In this document: one piece after another, positions 1 to 11,179 of the stretch
How positions within the stretch are numbered: position 1 is the stretch's first letter
Layout: each line of letters opens with the position of its first letter
NCBI GenBank assembly: GCA_033064195.1
Contig: JARBJD010000404.1
Coordinates: forward strand, 1 to 58,951
Origin: Blattamonas nauphoetae
Lineage: Eukaryota > Preaxostyla > Oxymonadida
Direction: 5' to 3'
DNA: 58,951 bases
Position numbers and translations under genes: made by a program
The notes under the pieces: model-generated
Databases searched by the model: none
Seen by the model: the letters and a program-made list of their open reading frames with translations, nothing else
What the model was told of the DNA's origin: nothing

Positions 1-206
1 ATAAATCGCCTTCCGTGGGTACTTGTTGTTGAATCGGATTTTAGCGAAGTATTCTTGCATCCTGAAGGAAATTCTTGATGGGATAGTTAGTTTTAGGTTT
101 CTAGAGAAAATGTGCTGATGCGACACAAAGAGACAACAAAGGTCTCAATCAACCCACAAGTCAGTTTTTCGTACAGCAAACCAACCACATCAGCTCTGTA
201 ATCCAC

Positions 207-2330
207 CTCGAACGACCCGCTTCCCCTCCAATCCACCGCATTGCCCTCTCCCCACCTCCAATCCACCTCGCATTGCCCGCTTCCCACCCCAATCCACCCT
301 CGCATTGCCCTCTTCCCACCTCCAATCCACCTCGCATTGCCCGCTTCCCACCTCCAATCCACCTCGCATTGCCCTCTTCCCACCTCCAATCCACCTCGCA
401 TTGCCCGCTTCCCACCCCCAATCCACCTCGCATTGCCCTCTTCCCACCTCCAATCCACCTCGCATTGCCCGCTTCCCACCTCCAATCCACCTCGCATTGC
501 CCGCTTCCCACCTCCAATCCACCTCGCATTGCTCCTCTTCCCACCTCCAATCCACCTCGCATTTGCCCGCCTTCCCACCTCCAATCCACCTCGCATTGCC
601 CGCTTCCCACCTCCAATCCACCTCGCATTGCCCTCTTCCCACCTCCAATCCACCTCGCACTGCCTGTCACCCCCCAATCCACCCTCGCATTGCCCTCTTC
701 CCACCTCCAATCCACCTCGCATTGCCCGCTTCCCACCTCCAATCCACCTCGCATTGCCCGCTTCCCACCTCCAATCCACCTCGCATTGCCCGCTTCCCAC
801 CTCCAATCCACCTCGCATTGCCCTCTTCCCACCTCCAATCCACCTCGCATTGCCCTCTTCCCACCTCCAATCCACCTCGCATTGCCCGCTTCCCACCCCC
901 AATCCACCTCGCATTGCCCCTCTTCCCACCTCCAATCCACCTCGCATTGCCCGCTTCCCACCTCCAATCCACCTCGCATTGCCCGCTTCCCACCTCCAAT
1001 CCACCTCGCATTGCCCGCTTCCCACCCCCAATCCACCTCGCATTGTCCTCTTCCCACCTCCAATCCACCTCGCATTGCCCGCTTCCCACCTCCAATCCAC
1101 CTCGCATTGCCCGCTTCCCACCTCCAATCCACCTCGCATTGCCCGCTTCCCACCTCCAATCCACCTCGCATTGCCCGCTTCCCCACCCCAATCCACCTCG
1201 CATTGCCCTCTTCCCACCTCCAATCCACCTCGCATTGCCCGCTTCCCACCCCAATCCACCTCGCATTGCCCTCTTCCCACCTCCAATCCACCTCGCATTG
1301 CCCGCTTCCCACCTCCAATCCACCTCGCATTGCCCGCTTCCCACCTCCAATCCACCTCGCATTGCCCTCTTCCCACCTCCAATCCACCTCGCATTGCCCG
1401 CTTCCCACCCCCAATCCACCTCGCATTGCCCTTCCCCACCTCCAATCCACCTCGCATTGCCCGCTTCCCACCTCCAATCCACCCTCGCATTGCCCGCTTC
1501 CCACCTCCAATCCACCTCTACTGCCCGCTTCCCACCTCCAATCCACCTCGCATTGCCCTCTTCCCACCTCCAATCCACCTCGCATTGCCCTCTTCCCACC
1601 TCCAATCCACCTCGCATTGCCCGCTTCCCACCCCCAATCCACCTCGCATTGCCCTCTTCCCACCTCCAATCCACCTCGCATTGCCCGCTTCCCACCCCCA
1701 ATCCACCTCGCATTGCCCTCTTCCCACCTCCAATCCACCTCGCATTGCCCGCTTCCCACCCCCAATCCACCTCGCATTGCCCTCTTCCCACCTCCAATCC
1801 ACCCGCATTGCCCGCTTCCCACCTCCAATCCACCTCGCATTGCCCGCTTCCCACCTCCAATCCACCTCGCATTGCCCGCTTCCCACCCCCAATCCACCTC
1901 GCATTGTCCTCTTCCCACCTCCAATCCACCTCGCATTGCCCCTTCCCACCTCCAATCCACCCTCGCATTGCCCGCTTCCCACCTCCAATCCACCTCGCAT
2001 TGCCCTCTTCCCACCCCCAATCCACCTCGCATTGCCCCTCTTCCCACCTCCAATCCACCTCGCATTGCCCGCTTCCCACCCCAATCCACCTCGCATTGCC
2101 CGCTTCCCACCTCCAATCCACCTCGCATTGCCCTCTTCCCACCCCCAATCCACCTCGCATTGCCCTCTTCCCACCTCCAATCCACCTCGCATTGCCCTCT
2201 TCCCACCTCCAATCCACCTCGCATTGCCCTCTTCCCACCTCCAATCCACCTCGCATTGCCCGCTTCCCACCCCCAATCCACCTCGCATTGCCCTCTTCCC
2301 ACCTCCAATCCACCTCGCATTGCCCTCATC
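207..2330. repeat. 32-bp tandem minisatellite, about 65 copies
   Basis: A C-rich unit of 32 bp (cacctccaatccacctcgca followed by ttgcccgcttcc) is repeated head to tail. Two alternating variants recur: the unit end reads CCCGCTTCC or CCCTCTTCC, and the start reads CACCTCC or CACCCCC. Occasional 1-bp indels occur. Because 32 is not a multiple of three and the unit has no stop in any phase, long open frames run through all six frames; these are by-products, not genes. The complement is G-rich with many GG and GGG runs. Confidence 0.97.
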
Positions 2331-2440
2331 CCACCTCCATTCAACAGGATTCTGCCCTCCTCCCTCCTCCAATCGACCTGTTGATTCCCTTCTCCCACCT
2401 CCATTCAACAGGATTCTGCCCTTCTCCCTCCAATCGACTC
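2330..2440. repeat. Degenerate two-copy edge of the minisatellite
   Basis: Two copies of a related, longer module lie about 66 bp apart at 2330 and 2396. Both read cccacctccattcaacagga and then ttctgccct, followed by a caatcgac stretch. It looks like an older or diverged edge of the 32-bp array. Confidence 0.7.
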
Positions 2441-2625
2441 CTACAATACACACACTCTTCCTTTATTCAACCTGATATTGCCCACACTCTTCTTCTTATC
2501 AACGCTATCGTGTTCTACGCCACCCCAACTGCCGAAATGGGATTTTGTTCCTTTAATCAATCCTTCTTTTCAGGTTGAATTTGAGGTTCTTCACGCTGTG
2601 ATCTCTGCTATTTCGCTTCATCTGA

Positions 2626-2910
2626 ATGGGTCCTACAAGCAAAGCCTCATCAAGTGGTCCTCCCTATAAGCGAGGTATTCCTCCTCCCTTTTTCTCTTCT
2701 TCCGACTGTTGTCAGTTAAGTCATACACTTATTTCAGAGCGAGATATTCAACTCCAAGGATTGCTATCCTTCACCGTTAGTCAGGTCGAAATCTTCAGCT
2801 CGATATCCAACTCCTTCTCTTCAAAAATGATGACGAAATTTAACTCGGAAGTGAACTCATCCCAAAACTCCGCGGCCGACTCCATGATACCCCAGGATGG
2901 AGGCACCTGA
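2626..2910 (+). CDS. Small spliced hypothetical protein (73 aa)
   Basis: The ATG at 2626 opens a first exon of 49 bp. A 63-bp intron at 2675-2737 starts GTATTC and ends ATTTCAG. A second exon follows from 2738 to a TGA at 2908-2910. The spliced length is 222 bp, exactly 74 codons. The N-terminus is Ser/Pro/Lys-rich; the rest (RDIQLQGLLSFTVSQVEIF and onwards) looks helical and could pack in a small complex, but I do not recognise the family. The alternative is an unspliced 94-aa reading through the intron, which would put a pyrimidine-rich acceptor-like tract in the protein. The intron size matches the better-supported introns of the SPRY gene at 15.3-17.3 kb. Confidence 0.5.
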   Translation: MGPTSKASSSGPPYKRGIPPPFFSSSDCCQLSHTLISERDIQLQGLLSFTVSQVEIFSSISNSFSSKMMTKFNSEVNSSQNSAADSMIPQDGGT

Positions 2911-4460
2911 AAGCTATCGTGTTCACACTCACTATTCCTTGATATGAGCTGAAAATGACAAACTTTCAAAGCTAACATGACAATACCGTGTGGACAACAA
3001 AATTCATTCCTTCCATGGCACACACGGTCATAACTCCTCGTCTTTAAGGCCAGGCGTCTTGGCGAAATATCGCTGCTTGATGATAACGATACCGATTTCA
3101 CAATGGAAAGTGGTGAATGGAAAGGAGAAGAAGCAAGCAAAGGAAAGGTAAATATGGTATGCAATGATGTCGACTTCTGCCTTCAATACACCCGTCAATG
3201 TGTGTGAAAACTCATCTTTTCGAATGAAATCCTATTTAATCTGAATAGTGACGAGAAAACCAAGCAACAATCCGAATCCTTCCCGAAAAGGTTGAAAATG
3301 AACCATCTGATGATTGGTTTGTCTGGTGTGAGTGACTCATTCTTCTCATTCATCACTTTCACTTATCTTCTTCTTTTTTCAATCCTCCTCTCATCTCCTC
3401 TCTCCTCCTTGTCCATCCCTTCTCAGATCTCATAAGCAGATCTCAGAAACACATCTTATTTTTCTCATTGAGATTGAGTCTCCCATATTCCCATCGTTCC
3501 ACAACCATCCACTCTTTGTTTGAGGGGTATCCCACTTCCTTGGAGATCGATAATTATCTTCTCAGGATTCTTTCAGTTTCGCTCATGTCTCTTCAACCAC
3601 TCTCCACCCACTCATCCAACCACGATAAGAGGACCCCATCATCATCGAAGTGTGTTTCTTGTGCAGATTACTGATTCTGGCCAAGCGGAGGAAGAAAATG
3701 AGAGATCAACGAAATGGCAACGATGTGGATCAACACAGACAAAGTAACTTATGCAGTTCCAAAAGAAGAGCATGCGCATTGATCCCAACAGCAATCAAAT
3801 CCTCGTCGCCTACAGCCTTCACCTCGTCCTCCTTCTTCCGCCACGTGACCAGCACTGTTATTGGGAGAGTCTCGATGCTTTCCTACTTTGTGGCGGGGTA
3901 TCTACGTGGGAGAGAGAGGTCAGGAAGGCATACACGTTGCTTATGAAGTTGTTTGACGACGTCTAACTTATTTTTGGAAAAGGATGGGATTTGAGAGAGA
4001 AGGGACAACTAAAGGAAGCAGAGGGATACCTGAATAGTTGGTTTATTTTGCCAAAGATTTGCGTCAAGAAGAGCCATGCAGTCTTTTCGAAGAAAGAGTG
4101 AGAGAATGTGATTGAATAAGGAGAATGAGCTAAGGCAGACCAGGGACACCAGTCAGGCATGGGAGGATTTGAAGTGGGCCTATTCTCGACATATATTCTC
4201 CGTTTGCAATTTCAGCGGCAACTGTTGAGATGATCAGCTTGAAATCATCGTCCATCAACTTTCTTCTGCGGAGAATGCACAGAGATCCCGCTGCTGAACG
4301 TTCACTGCCCTCGTCAGCCTTCCTCGTTCACAACAGTTAAATACTTGATAAACTTCCAGAATTCAATATTTTGTGAAAACTGGTAGTGGATCGTTGTAAG
4401 GAGTCACATGGGCGCTGGCGTTGATAATATGTGCAACACGACGGTTGATGCATTTGTGTT
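2911..4460. other. No confident gene; pyrimidine-rich stretch and possible remnant
   Basis: I see no recognisable gene. A C/T-rich tract lies at about 3330-3430. A short plus-strand frame at 3751-3966 ends in TAA and has an acidic/aromatic composition that could be an exon remnant, but nothing supports a product. The stretch may be intergenic or decayed host sequence. Confidence 0.4.
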
Positions 4461-4462
4461 GT

Positions 4463-4753
4463 TCAGGTTAGGGTGTTCAAGCAAGTGGACGAGGACCGGG
4501 AGGGCGCGTTGTTCGACGAGTTGAATCTTTTCTGAGTTGTCCCTTGCGACAAGTCGCAAATCGCAACAAATGTCTCCTCAACAAAATCCTGCTTGGAAGC
4601 ATCCGATTTCTCGATCAGCACTCTGCTCAATCCCTCCTTCAGAATCGAAACAATGACATCTGGATTGTCTTTAGCAGGAAGAAACCAGAAAACGTGATTA
4701 GTCCTAAAGTAGCCCAAAATGGAGATTAAAGCATGTTGGCAAGAGCGTTGCAT
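4463..4753 (-). CDS. Possible helical-repeat protein fragment
   Basis: A 96-codon open frame on the minus strand has a natural-looking composition: hydrophobic and charged residues alternate around segments such as PDVIVSILKEGLSRVLIEKS and FVEETFVAICDLSQ, reminiscent of an ARM/HEAT-type helical repeat. It has no clear partner exons and no diagnostic motif. It is most likely an isolated exon or a remnant of a larger host gene; chance openness is possible. Confidence 0.25.
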   Translation of the reverse strand: MQRSCQHALISILGYFRTNHVFWFLPAKDNPDVIVSILKEGLSRVLIEKSDASKQDFVEETFVAICDLSQGTTQKRFNSSNNAPSRSSSTCLNTLT

Positions 4754-5343
4754 ATTTCACTATCGACGATAGTCAGCTCATTAATTGGTAGCAGTGGTTG
4801 GAGTTTCTCGATGGACGAACACAACGGTCAGAATGTCAACTGTGTTGAGAGCGTTGATTTGACCTTTCCATTGGATCTATGATCATGATTTCGTTTCATT
4901 GGAGACATTCATGGGTGTTGAAGGGCGATTGGTGATTGGGCTGTTGCGGACGCTTGTGTCTTCCACTTTGTTTTCGATGCCGAAGAATTCAGTGGCTTTG
5001 CTGTTGAAGTAGCAGGTGAGGTCTTAGCTTTGGACAACGACTTGATGTTGCTGCTTTTGGTGTCGAGACAGATTTTGACGTTGTAGGTTTGGGTTTCGGT
5101 TTTGGGGCTGCAAGCGGTGAGACTGGTGTTGCCACTTTGTTTTCGTCGACGGAGTGTGCAAATGAGGAGAAGAATGATGATGTGGAGATAGTGATTCGAT
5201 CGGCCCTCACGTGGTCTGGTCAAGTTCTAACAACCATTGGACACAATCACAACCAAGATACTCATTCCCACTATATTTTAGACTCCATGCTGGATCAGTT
5301 GTTAGTGTTGTCAACAAGAATGTGACGAGAGACAAGGAAGAGC
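4754..5343. other. No confident gene
   Basis: Short overlapping frames occur on both strands at 4909-5325, Ser/Thr/Lys-rich on the minus strand. None has a recognisable motif or splice structure that I can support. Confidence 0.35.
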
Positions 5344-6310
5344 GTGAGTGTGTTTGTGGATGGATGTTTCAAGATCAATCTGACGAATGACGATTTGTGT
5401 GAGCACCTTGAAGAGAAGATGAGCGAAGAGAGAGAGAAGGACAGAGAGACGTGGAGCGAGAAGAAGAGAAAGAGAGAGACGAAACAGAAGCACAGAATTC
5501 CAAACCAGCCGCTGAACAAGAAGAGCCAAAGGAAGAACTAGCTGAAGACGATAACGAACCCTTCCAATCTCCATTCCTGACGGATGAAAATCTGGATAGG
5601 ATGGAAGGAACCGATGCGATAGTGGTTGAGGAGGAAGAAGGAGGAGAAGAAGGAAGAGGTCGAGGTGAGTGGAGAAAGATCAACAACCGCAGGAAGGAGA
5701 AAAAGGACTAAAGACAGATGGTGGCGAACCAGAAGCGAAGGAGGACGAAGAAGCAGCTGCTCAACCAGACGAAACGGAACAGAATCAGGAGCCTCCATCT
5801 TCCCAAATCACTCATGAGTCTTCGCATCCATCCACAAAGCACACTCTCTCCTCTCTCATCCGCACCAACACCCCACACCACACTCATTGTCCCTCCAACT
5901 ACAATACCTAGTCATCACCGGATTTCGAATCTGAATGGCACTCATTCACATGTTGGGTATTTGGTGAGCGTGATTGTGTTTTTGGGTGGATGGATGGAGA
6001 AGGAAAGGAAGGGAGGGAAAGAGAATGAGTTTGAGCTGATGATGCAACAGATTGGGCTTGTTATTATGAACTCGCTGGTTGGAATGAAGTCAGAGTGGTG
6101 AGTGAGGTGAATACGGAGATAGGGATGGAGTGGAGTTCGGGAGCAAATGAGAGGAAGAAGGGCGTCGCCAACTTGATCTACAGCTTCCTCTCGTCCATCC
6201 GAAAAGACATGAAGACAAGATCTCTCAAGCAAGTCACTCTGAACCCCACTCGCATCGTCGACAACGCCAAATCCGAGCTGATCGAGAAGATGGCTTCTCG
6301 TCCACAGTGA
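5344..6310 (+). pseudogene. Acidic low-complexity host protein, split over frames
   Basis: Coding-like sequence on the plus strand passes through several frames. It starts near 5344 with a short domain-like segment (MSVFVDGCFKINLTNDDLCE), continues in another frame from about 5451 as a Glu-rich segment with the patch VVEEEEGGEEG, then in a third frame as an acidic Gln/Pro-rich tail to about 5900. The last part, 6000-6310, has two natural-looking segments (NEFELMMQQIGLVIMNSLVG and KKGVANLIYSFLSSIRKDMK) ending at TGA 6308-6310. Candidate introns exist (a GTGAGT donor at about 6100), so this may be a multi-exon gene rather than a pseudogene. Family not recognised. Confidence 0.35.
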
Positions 6311-6629
6311 GCAGTCTCGTCTGTCATCTCTCCACGCCGTCCTCCATCCCTCACGTGGATGAATAGTTTGTCCTTCCGCCCTCCCGATAAATCTGCCTGT
6401 ATCTTGCTGAACATCTTCTACCAGCTGTTTATGTCATCTGGAGTGCGCAACCTTACTGACGAAGATCAGTTCTGGTGAAGAAAATGATCGCAGAGTTCTC
6501 TATCGAAGTGTAGTCTCACTCTCGTTGAATCGGTCATGTTTGAAAGCTGTTCTTTCTAAACTCTCGACGTCGAACCTCTCCCTATCGTACTTCGGAATCT
6601 CACTACTATCACAAGATTGTTAGCCACTC

Positions 6630-8623
6630 TTGCTCCCATCTGACGTTGATCTGATTTCTACGTTTTGTCAAGTCCATCCACACTGTTATCTCGATCTCGG
6701 ATGTGTCGTCCTGATTCCTTCCGATTTCCAGGAATTTCCTCACCCACTCCGAATACATCGAGCTCCTGCGAACAATAACTCCTCATCTCGTCATATTGAG
6801 ACGGTACATCAGATGCAGCCTCCCACACAACATCCATCCGAAACGACACGCCCATTAGAACGACCTATGACTTATCAAACACCAAAAATGATTTCACCCA
6901 CAACTACCCCGTCAGTTCCTGTCTTCTCCTCGATTCTTCCTCCTCATTCTGCCACCAAACCGAATCTCCAGCCACCAGTGAATCAGACTCGTCCAATCTT
7001 CAATTCCATCCGATATCCTGACTTTTCTACACCGTCATTCAAATTTTTGAATGAAATACAAAGTCAGACCTCATCTCCTCCATTGATCCCACTCCTCATC
7101 TAATCATCAACAATCCCAAACACCGACTGATCCTAAACCGAAAACCGTTTTACTGGACTTCCTATCTCACGAGAAACTCTTTCATCATTCCTTTCAAGTG
7201 ATTCAAGTGATGATTCATCTCAAAACATTGTTGAACACGTCATTCAACCGAATCAGAAACAGCCTCGTCCCCTCTCTCCTGCCGATAAAAATCCCTTCTA
7301 CTTCCTCTGATGACTACACTATCTCACAAATCTCCCTAACTCCCCAATACACCTCTCTCCATCGTCTCCACATGTCTTTTTGTCGATTCTCACCAACCGC
7401 CGAAATCCACACCCACATCCTCAAAATCACCTCTCAAACGGTACATCAGATCAACCAGCACTCCACACTACGCCTCTCCCATCCGCTCACCGATTGACCG
7501 AATTCTTGACACCCTCAGAAAGAAACGACGAACGAACCCCGCCCCCGATTCTGTGCTGAAGAAGACAGAAGGGAACAATCGTCTCGTTCCACTTCAACTC
7601 CAACCAGACCCTCGCGTCTCTCGTTTGTGTTGGACGATGAAAACGCAAACACTCCTTATGAGAAACGAAATGAACGAAACTAAACGTCGAAAGGGACAAT
7701 GAACAAAGTTGGAAGAACCGCGTTTGGAGGCGACCCGAAAGATGGACAGGCGGACAAGAATCGACGCTGAGCGAGCTGAACAACGAAGACTCCTCGCACG
7801 ACGAGCTTCTGTTCGAGCAGTACACAACTTTCAACGACGACAGGCCTTCTGATGTCGCCATCACCACATTTCGAGGCAGCTCAATCAACACCTCACACAT
7901 CCACCAACTCAGAACACACTCCATCCGCACCAGGCACCTCCCCAGCGAGACACATTTGGAGAACAGCACTTCCAGCCGATCGAAAAGAACGATGCTGCTG
8001 CCAGTTACGTCCCTGTTCAGCAACAAGACCAGTTTTCAGCGTTTTCACCAACACACTGACTCTTTCGGACTGGCTGCACAAGACACGAGCTGGACGAAGC
8101 TACAACGAAAGGATGGTTGAGATGGAAGGCGCAGAAAGTGCTGAACGCGAAGAGGACGAAGATGAACAAACACGAATCGCTCGACAGTCTGACCAGCGAA
8201 GAAGGCAGCACGACAATCCAAGTTGGCGAGACAGCCGAAGAGGAGCAAGACGAAGAGAGCGAGGTCGACGAAGAGAAACAGAGCGTTGTTGTCGCTTCTG
8301 AGTCGAAGAAAGCAGGTCGGGAGGAGAAGCGGACAGAGCGGGAATTGATGTCGCTCAACACATTCGACACCTCACTCGATCTCAGCGAGACTGTAGCGGA
8401 ATCTCGAACGGTGTCAGATGGATCACGCGGAGAGAAGAAGGAGGAAGAAGATGAGGAAGACGGCGGAGACAAACACGCACCACACTCGAGCGAGGCAGAC
8501 AGCAGCGATGGAACTGAATCGGACTCGGAATATTCGTCGGTTGGGACAGCGAATACCCTGCTCTTTCATCTCTCGTTCGCAGAATCCTCCAAATCACATA
8601 ATGCTCCTTCTCCTCCTCGATGA
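6630..8623 (+). pseudogene. Ser/Pro/Gln-rich then acidic host protein, frame-broken
   Basis: Plus-strand coding character is continuous but changes frame several times. The N-terminal part (6630-7100) is Pro/Ser/Thr/Gln-rich. The middle (7100-7860) has Ser/Pro/Gln-rich and Arg/Lys-rich pieces in all three frames. The C-terminal part (8117-8623) is a clean acidic segment, for example EEEQDEESEVDEEKQS and SGSRGEKKEEEDEEDGGDK-like runs, ending in SHNAPSPPR and TGA. It resembles a disordered cytosolic or nuclear protein. I cannot find a consistent exon set, so decay by indels is more likely than splicing. There is no domain to name. Confidence 0.35.
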
Positions 8624-9007
8624 ATGACTCGATCCTTCTGGTTAAACTCAGATCTGACGCAATCTTCGTTCTTTTCGTTTCGAGAGCACAAACTTCTCTC
8701 CGAAAACTTCACCATCGATTGGTTTTCTCTCGATAGTTTTCATAAACTCAAATCAATGGCACAATTGACGAAATGAGCTGATATTTCCTGATCTCGTTGG
8801 CAGTGCCGTAAAATGGATCTACAGAACAAGCGAACACCTTTCATGATCTATTGAGGGTCGAAGACATTTAATTCAGATTTTCCGGTCGTTTAAAGGTGGA
8901 TTGGACTACAACAAGGGGAGAGAACGATCAGACACAATTTCAATGCAGTGAGGAGAATTTGTGATGATACAGCCCGTGAAAACCTTCCCGTAGCTTCTGC
9001 TTCATTT

Positions 9008-9529
9008 TCACGGAAATGGCAACCATCCCCAACTGGAGGACAGAATTGGACTGAGCACAGATTGAACGAGCACGATCGTAATGTATCCGGGAATCTGCCG
9101 TACTTTCACTTCATTGCTAACCATCTTGATCACTTGTTGGTCATTCCATATGAACGAATCATCCCAAGGTACGCTGTGTTGGATCCCGATGAAGATCGAG
9201 ATGGTTGCGCTGGACATGTTGATCTAGACAGGTGTCTGAGTGGTTGTATCGTATCGACTTGTGAGCTGTAATGCGAAGAACAAGAACGCACTGCAAATGA
9301 TGCCATCGAGAGCAAGAAAATTGGTTGATCTTTCCGTTGGAGAGAAGAAGACAAGAAGGGATTAGAGGAAAGTGTAGATGAAGCGATTCCAGAGGAATGA
9401 AAGTGCTGATGGTAGTTCTTTGTGGAGATTGACTGAAACACAGCTGACGATGAAGATGGTGAGGATGGCCAATGGGAGGATTCTCAGAACAGGCTGAAGT
9501 GTGACCCATGTGCTATCCGCCGAAGTAAC
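9008..9529 (-). CDS. Membrane-protein frame with in-frame TAA and TAG
   Basis: Reading the minus strand from 9529 to a TGA at 9010-9008 gives 173 codons in one frame, interrupted only by a TAA (9364-9362) and a TAG (9226-9224). The flanking sequence stays protein-like throughout. There is a hydrophobic span (PVLRILPLAILTIFIVSCVS), a second (DGIICSAFLFFALQL), a third weaker one (SSATISIFIGIQ) and a fourth near the end (GYITIVLVQSVLSPIL). It would be a multi-span membrane protein of unknown family, with earlier exons or a truncation upstream; the frame is closed by TGA at 9532-9530. Either TAA and TAG are sense codons here, or this is a pseudogene hit by exactly those two changes. Confidence 0.45.
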
Positions 9530-9532
9530 TCA

Positions 9533-10190
9533 CACGAACATCGCCGTGGGAAGCTGACCGATGTGCTATGCCTGTTATGTTGAAAGTTGGTATGATATCC
9601 TTCATTCATCCTGCTGAAATGAAAACACTTAGGATGGAAACATCGTGGTAAATGATCGATTGGTAGAGCAATAATGAGGGAATGGAAAAAGATGGAGACT
9701 GATAGACCTGAGATGATAGGAAAGGTTGACGATTGGCACAGGCAGTAAAGGTACGTTCGATGACGGTGGTTGAGCACTGGGAAAAGTGTTGACTGGGAAA
9801 GAGGGATAGATGAAAGGAAAAATGAACAAATAGGTGAGAGAGAAAAAGAAAAAGGTGACAAAAGGGCTGAGAAACCAACAGTCTGAAATTGTCATGAGAT
9901 GACGAAATAGAGAGAACAAACTGTATCCAGGACACTGGTTCCGAATTCATTCATGACGAAACAGCATTTGACAGACAGCGAAATCGGAAAACGCTCTTTT
10001 CAGAAATTCTCTGACAGAAGATGATTATTATGGTTCGATCTATCGATCTTTTTGAGAAGTGCAATCATTAAGGCTAGAACGTCGAGAATCTCAGTTTAAA
10101 AATACGCATCATCTTCTTGGATGAAGGATTAATGGATTTTCGGAAATTCTCCTTTTTTGGTTCTGAGCTATGATGTCAAAAATATTGTCC
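9533..10190. other. No confident gene
   Basis: Short Ser/Phe-rich minus-strand frames at about 9600-9950 alternate with pyrimidine-rich tracts and could be intron or decayed exon sequence of the membrane-protein locus. I see nothing recognisable. Confidence 0.35.
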
Positions 10191-10191
10191 C

Positions 10192-11060
10192 AGGTGGAGG
10201 AGAGTGAGGGCGACGCGGAGATGATGGAGGAGAGTGAGGGCGAGGCGGAGATGATGAAGGTAGAGGCGACGCGGAGAAGGTGGAGGAGAGTGAGGGCGAC
10301 GAGATGATGGAGGAGAGTGAGGGCGACGCGGAGAAGGAGTGGAGGAGAGTGAGGGCGACGCGGAGATGATGGAGGAGAGTGAGGGCGACGCGGAGATGAT
10401 GGAGGAGAGTGAGGGCGAGAAGATGATGAAGGAGATGAGGGCGACGAGATGGAGGAGATGAGGAGGAGAGGGCGACGCGGAGAAGCTGGAGGACGAGAGT
10501 GGAGGAGGACGACGCGGAGGAGAGTGAGGGCGAGGCGGAGATGATGAAGGAGAGTGAGGGCGACGCGGAGATGATGGAGGAGAGTGAGGGCGACGCGGAG
10601 AAGGTGGAGGAGAGTGAGGGCGACGCGGAGATGATGGAGGAGAGTGAGGGCGACGCGGAGAAGGTGGAGGAGAGTGAGGCGACGCGGAGACGATGAAGGA
10701 GAGTGAGGGCGACGCGGAGATGATGGAGGATGGAGGAGCGACGCGAGACGATGAAGGAGAGTGAGGGCGACGCGGATGATGAAGGAGAGTGAGGGCGACG
10801 AGAAGGTGGAGGAGAGTGAGGGCGACGCGGAGATGATGGAGGAGAGTGAGGGCGACGCGGAGATGATGGAGGAGAGTGAGGGCGACGCGGAGATGAGAGT
10901 GAGGGCGACATGGATGATGGAGGAGAGGAGACGATGAGGAGGCGAGACGATGGAGGAGGAGGAGAAGGTGGAGGAGGAGGACGACGAGATGATGAAGGAG
11001 AGTGAGGCGACGCGGAGATGGAGGAGAGGAGATGAGGCGGAGATGAGGCGATGCGGAGTA
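10192..11060. repeat. 30-bp acidic-coding tandem repeat, degenerate
   Basis: The unit gagggcgacgcggagatgat followed by ggaggagagt (30 bp) is repeated about 25-30 times. Variants carry gaaggtg in place of gatgatg, and many copies are truncated. Since 30 is a multiple of three, one plus-strand frame reads EGDAEMMEES repeats for about 65 residues (10499-10696) before an indel; elsewhere indels shift the frame. The array may descend from an acidic repeat inside a gene, but now looks like a satellite beside the hAT element. Confidence 0.93.
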
Positions 11061-11179
11061 CGTCAGAGTGCTCATCCAACCGCTCTTCATTTGAAAGAAT
11101 CGAATCAAAACCAGAAATTGTGAGATGTGAATGAAAAACACAAAATGGAGATGTAAGCGGCTGAGAAGTGTAAAGTCAA

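Noticed and set aside
207-2330. CRISPR array
   Set aside because: The units are contiguous 32-bp repeats without unique spacers, and the window is eukaryotic.
93-2578. Very long open frames in six frames
   Set aside because: They are the product of a stop-free 32-bp tandem repeat whose length is not a multiple of three; there is no start context, codon bias or domain.
10168-11141. Ser/Pro-rich 300-residue minus-strand proteins
   Set aside because: Complement of the acidic 30-bp satellite; low complexity follows from the repeat.
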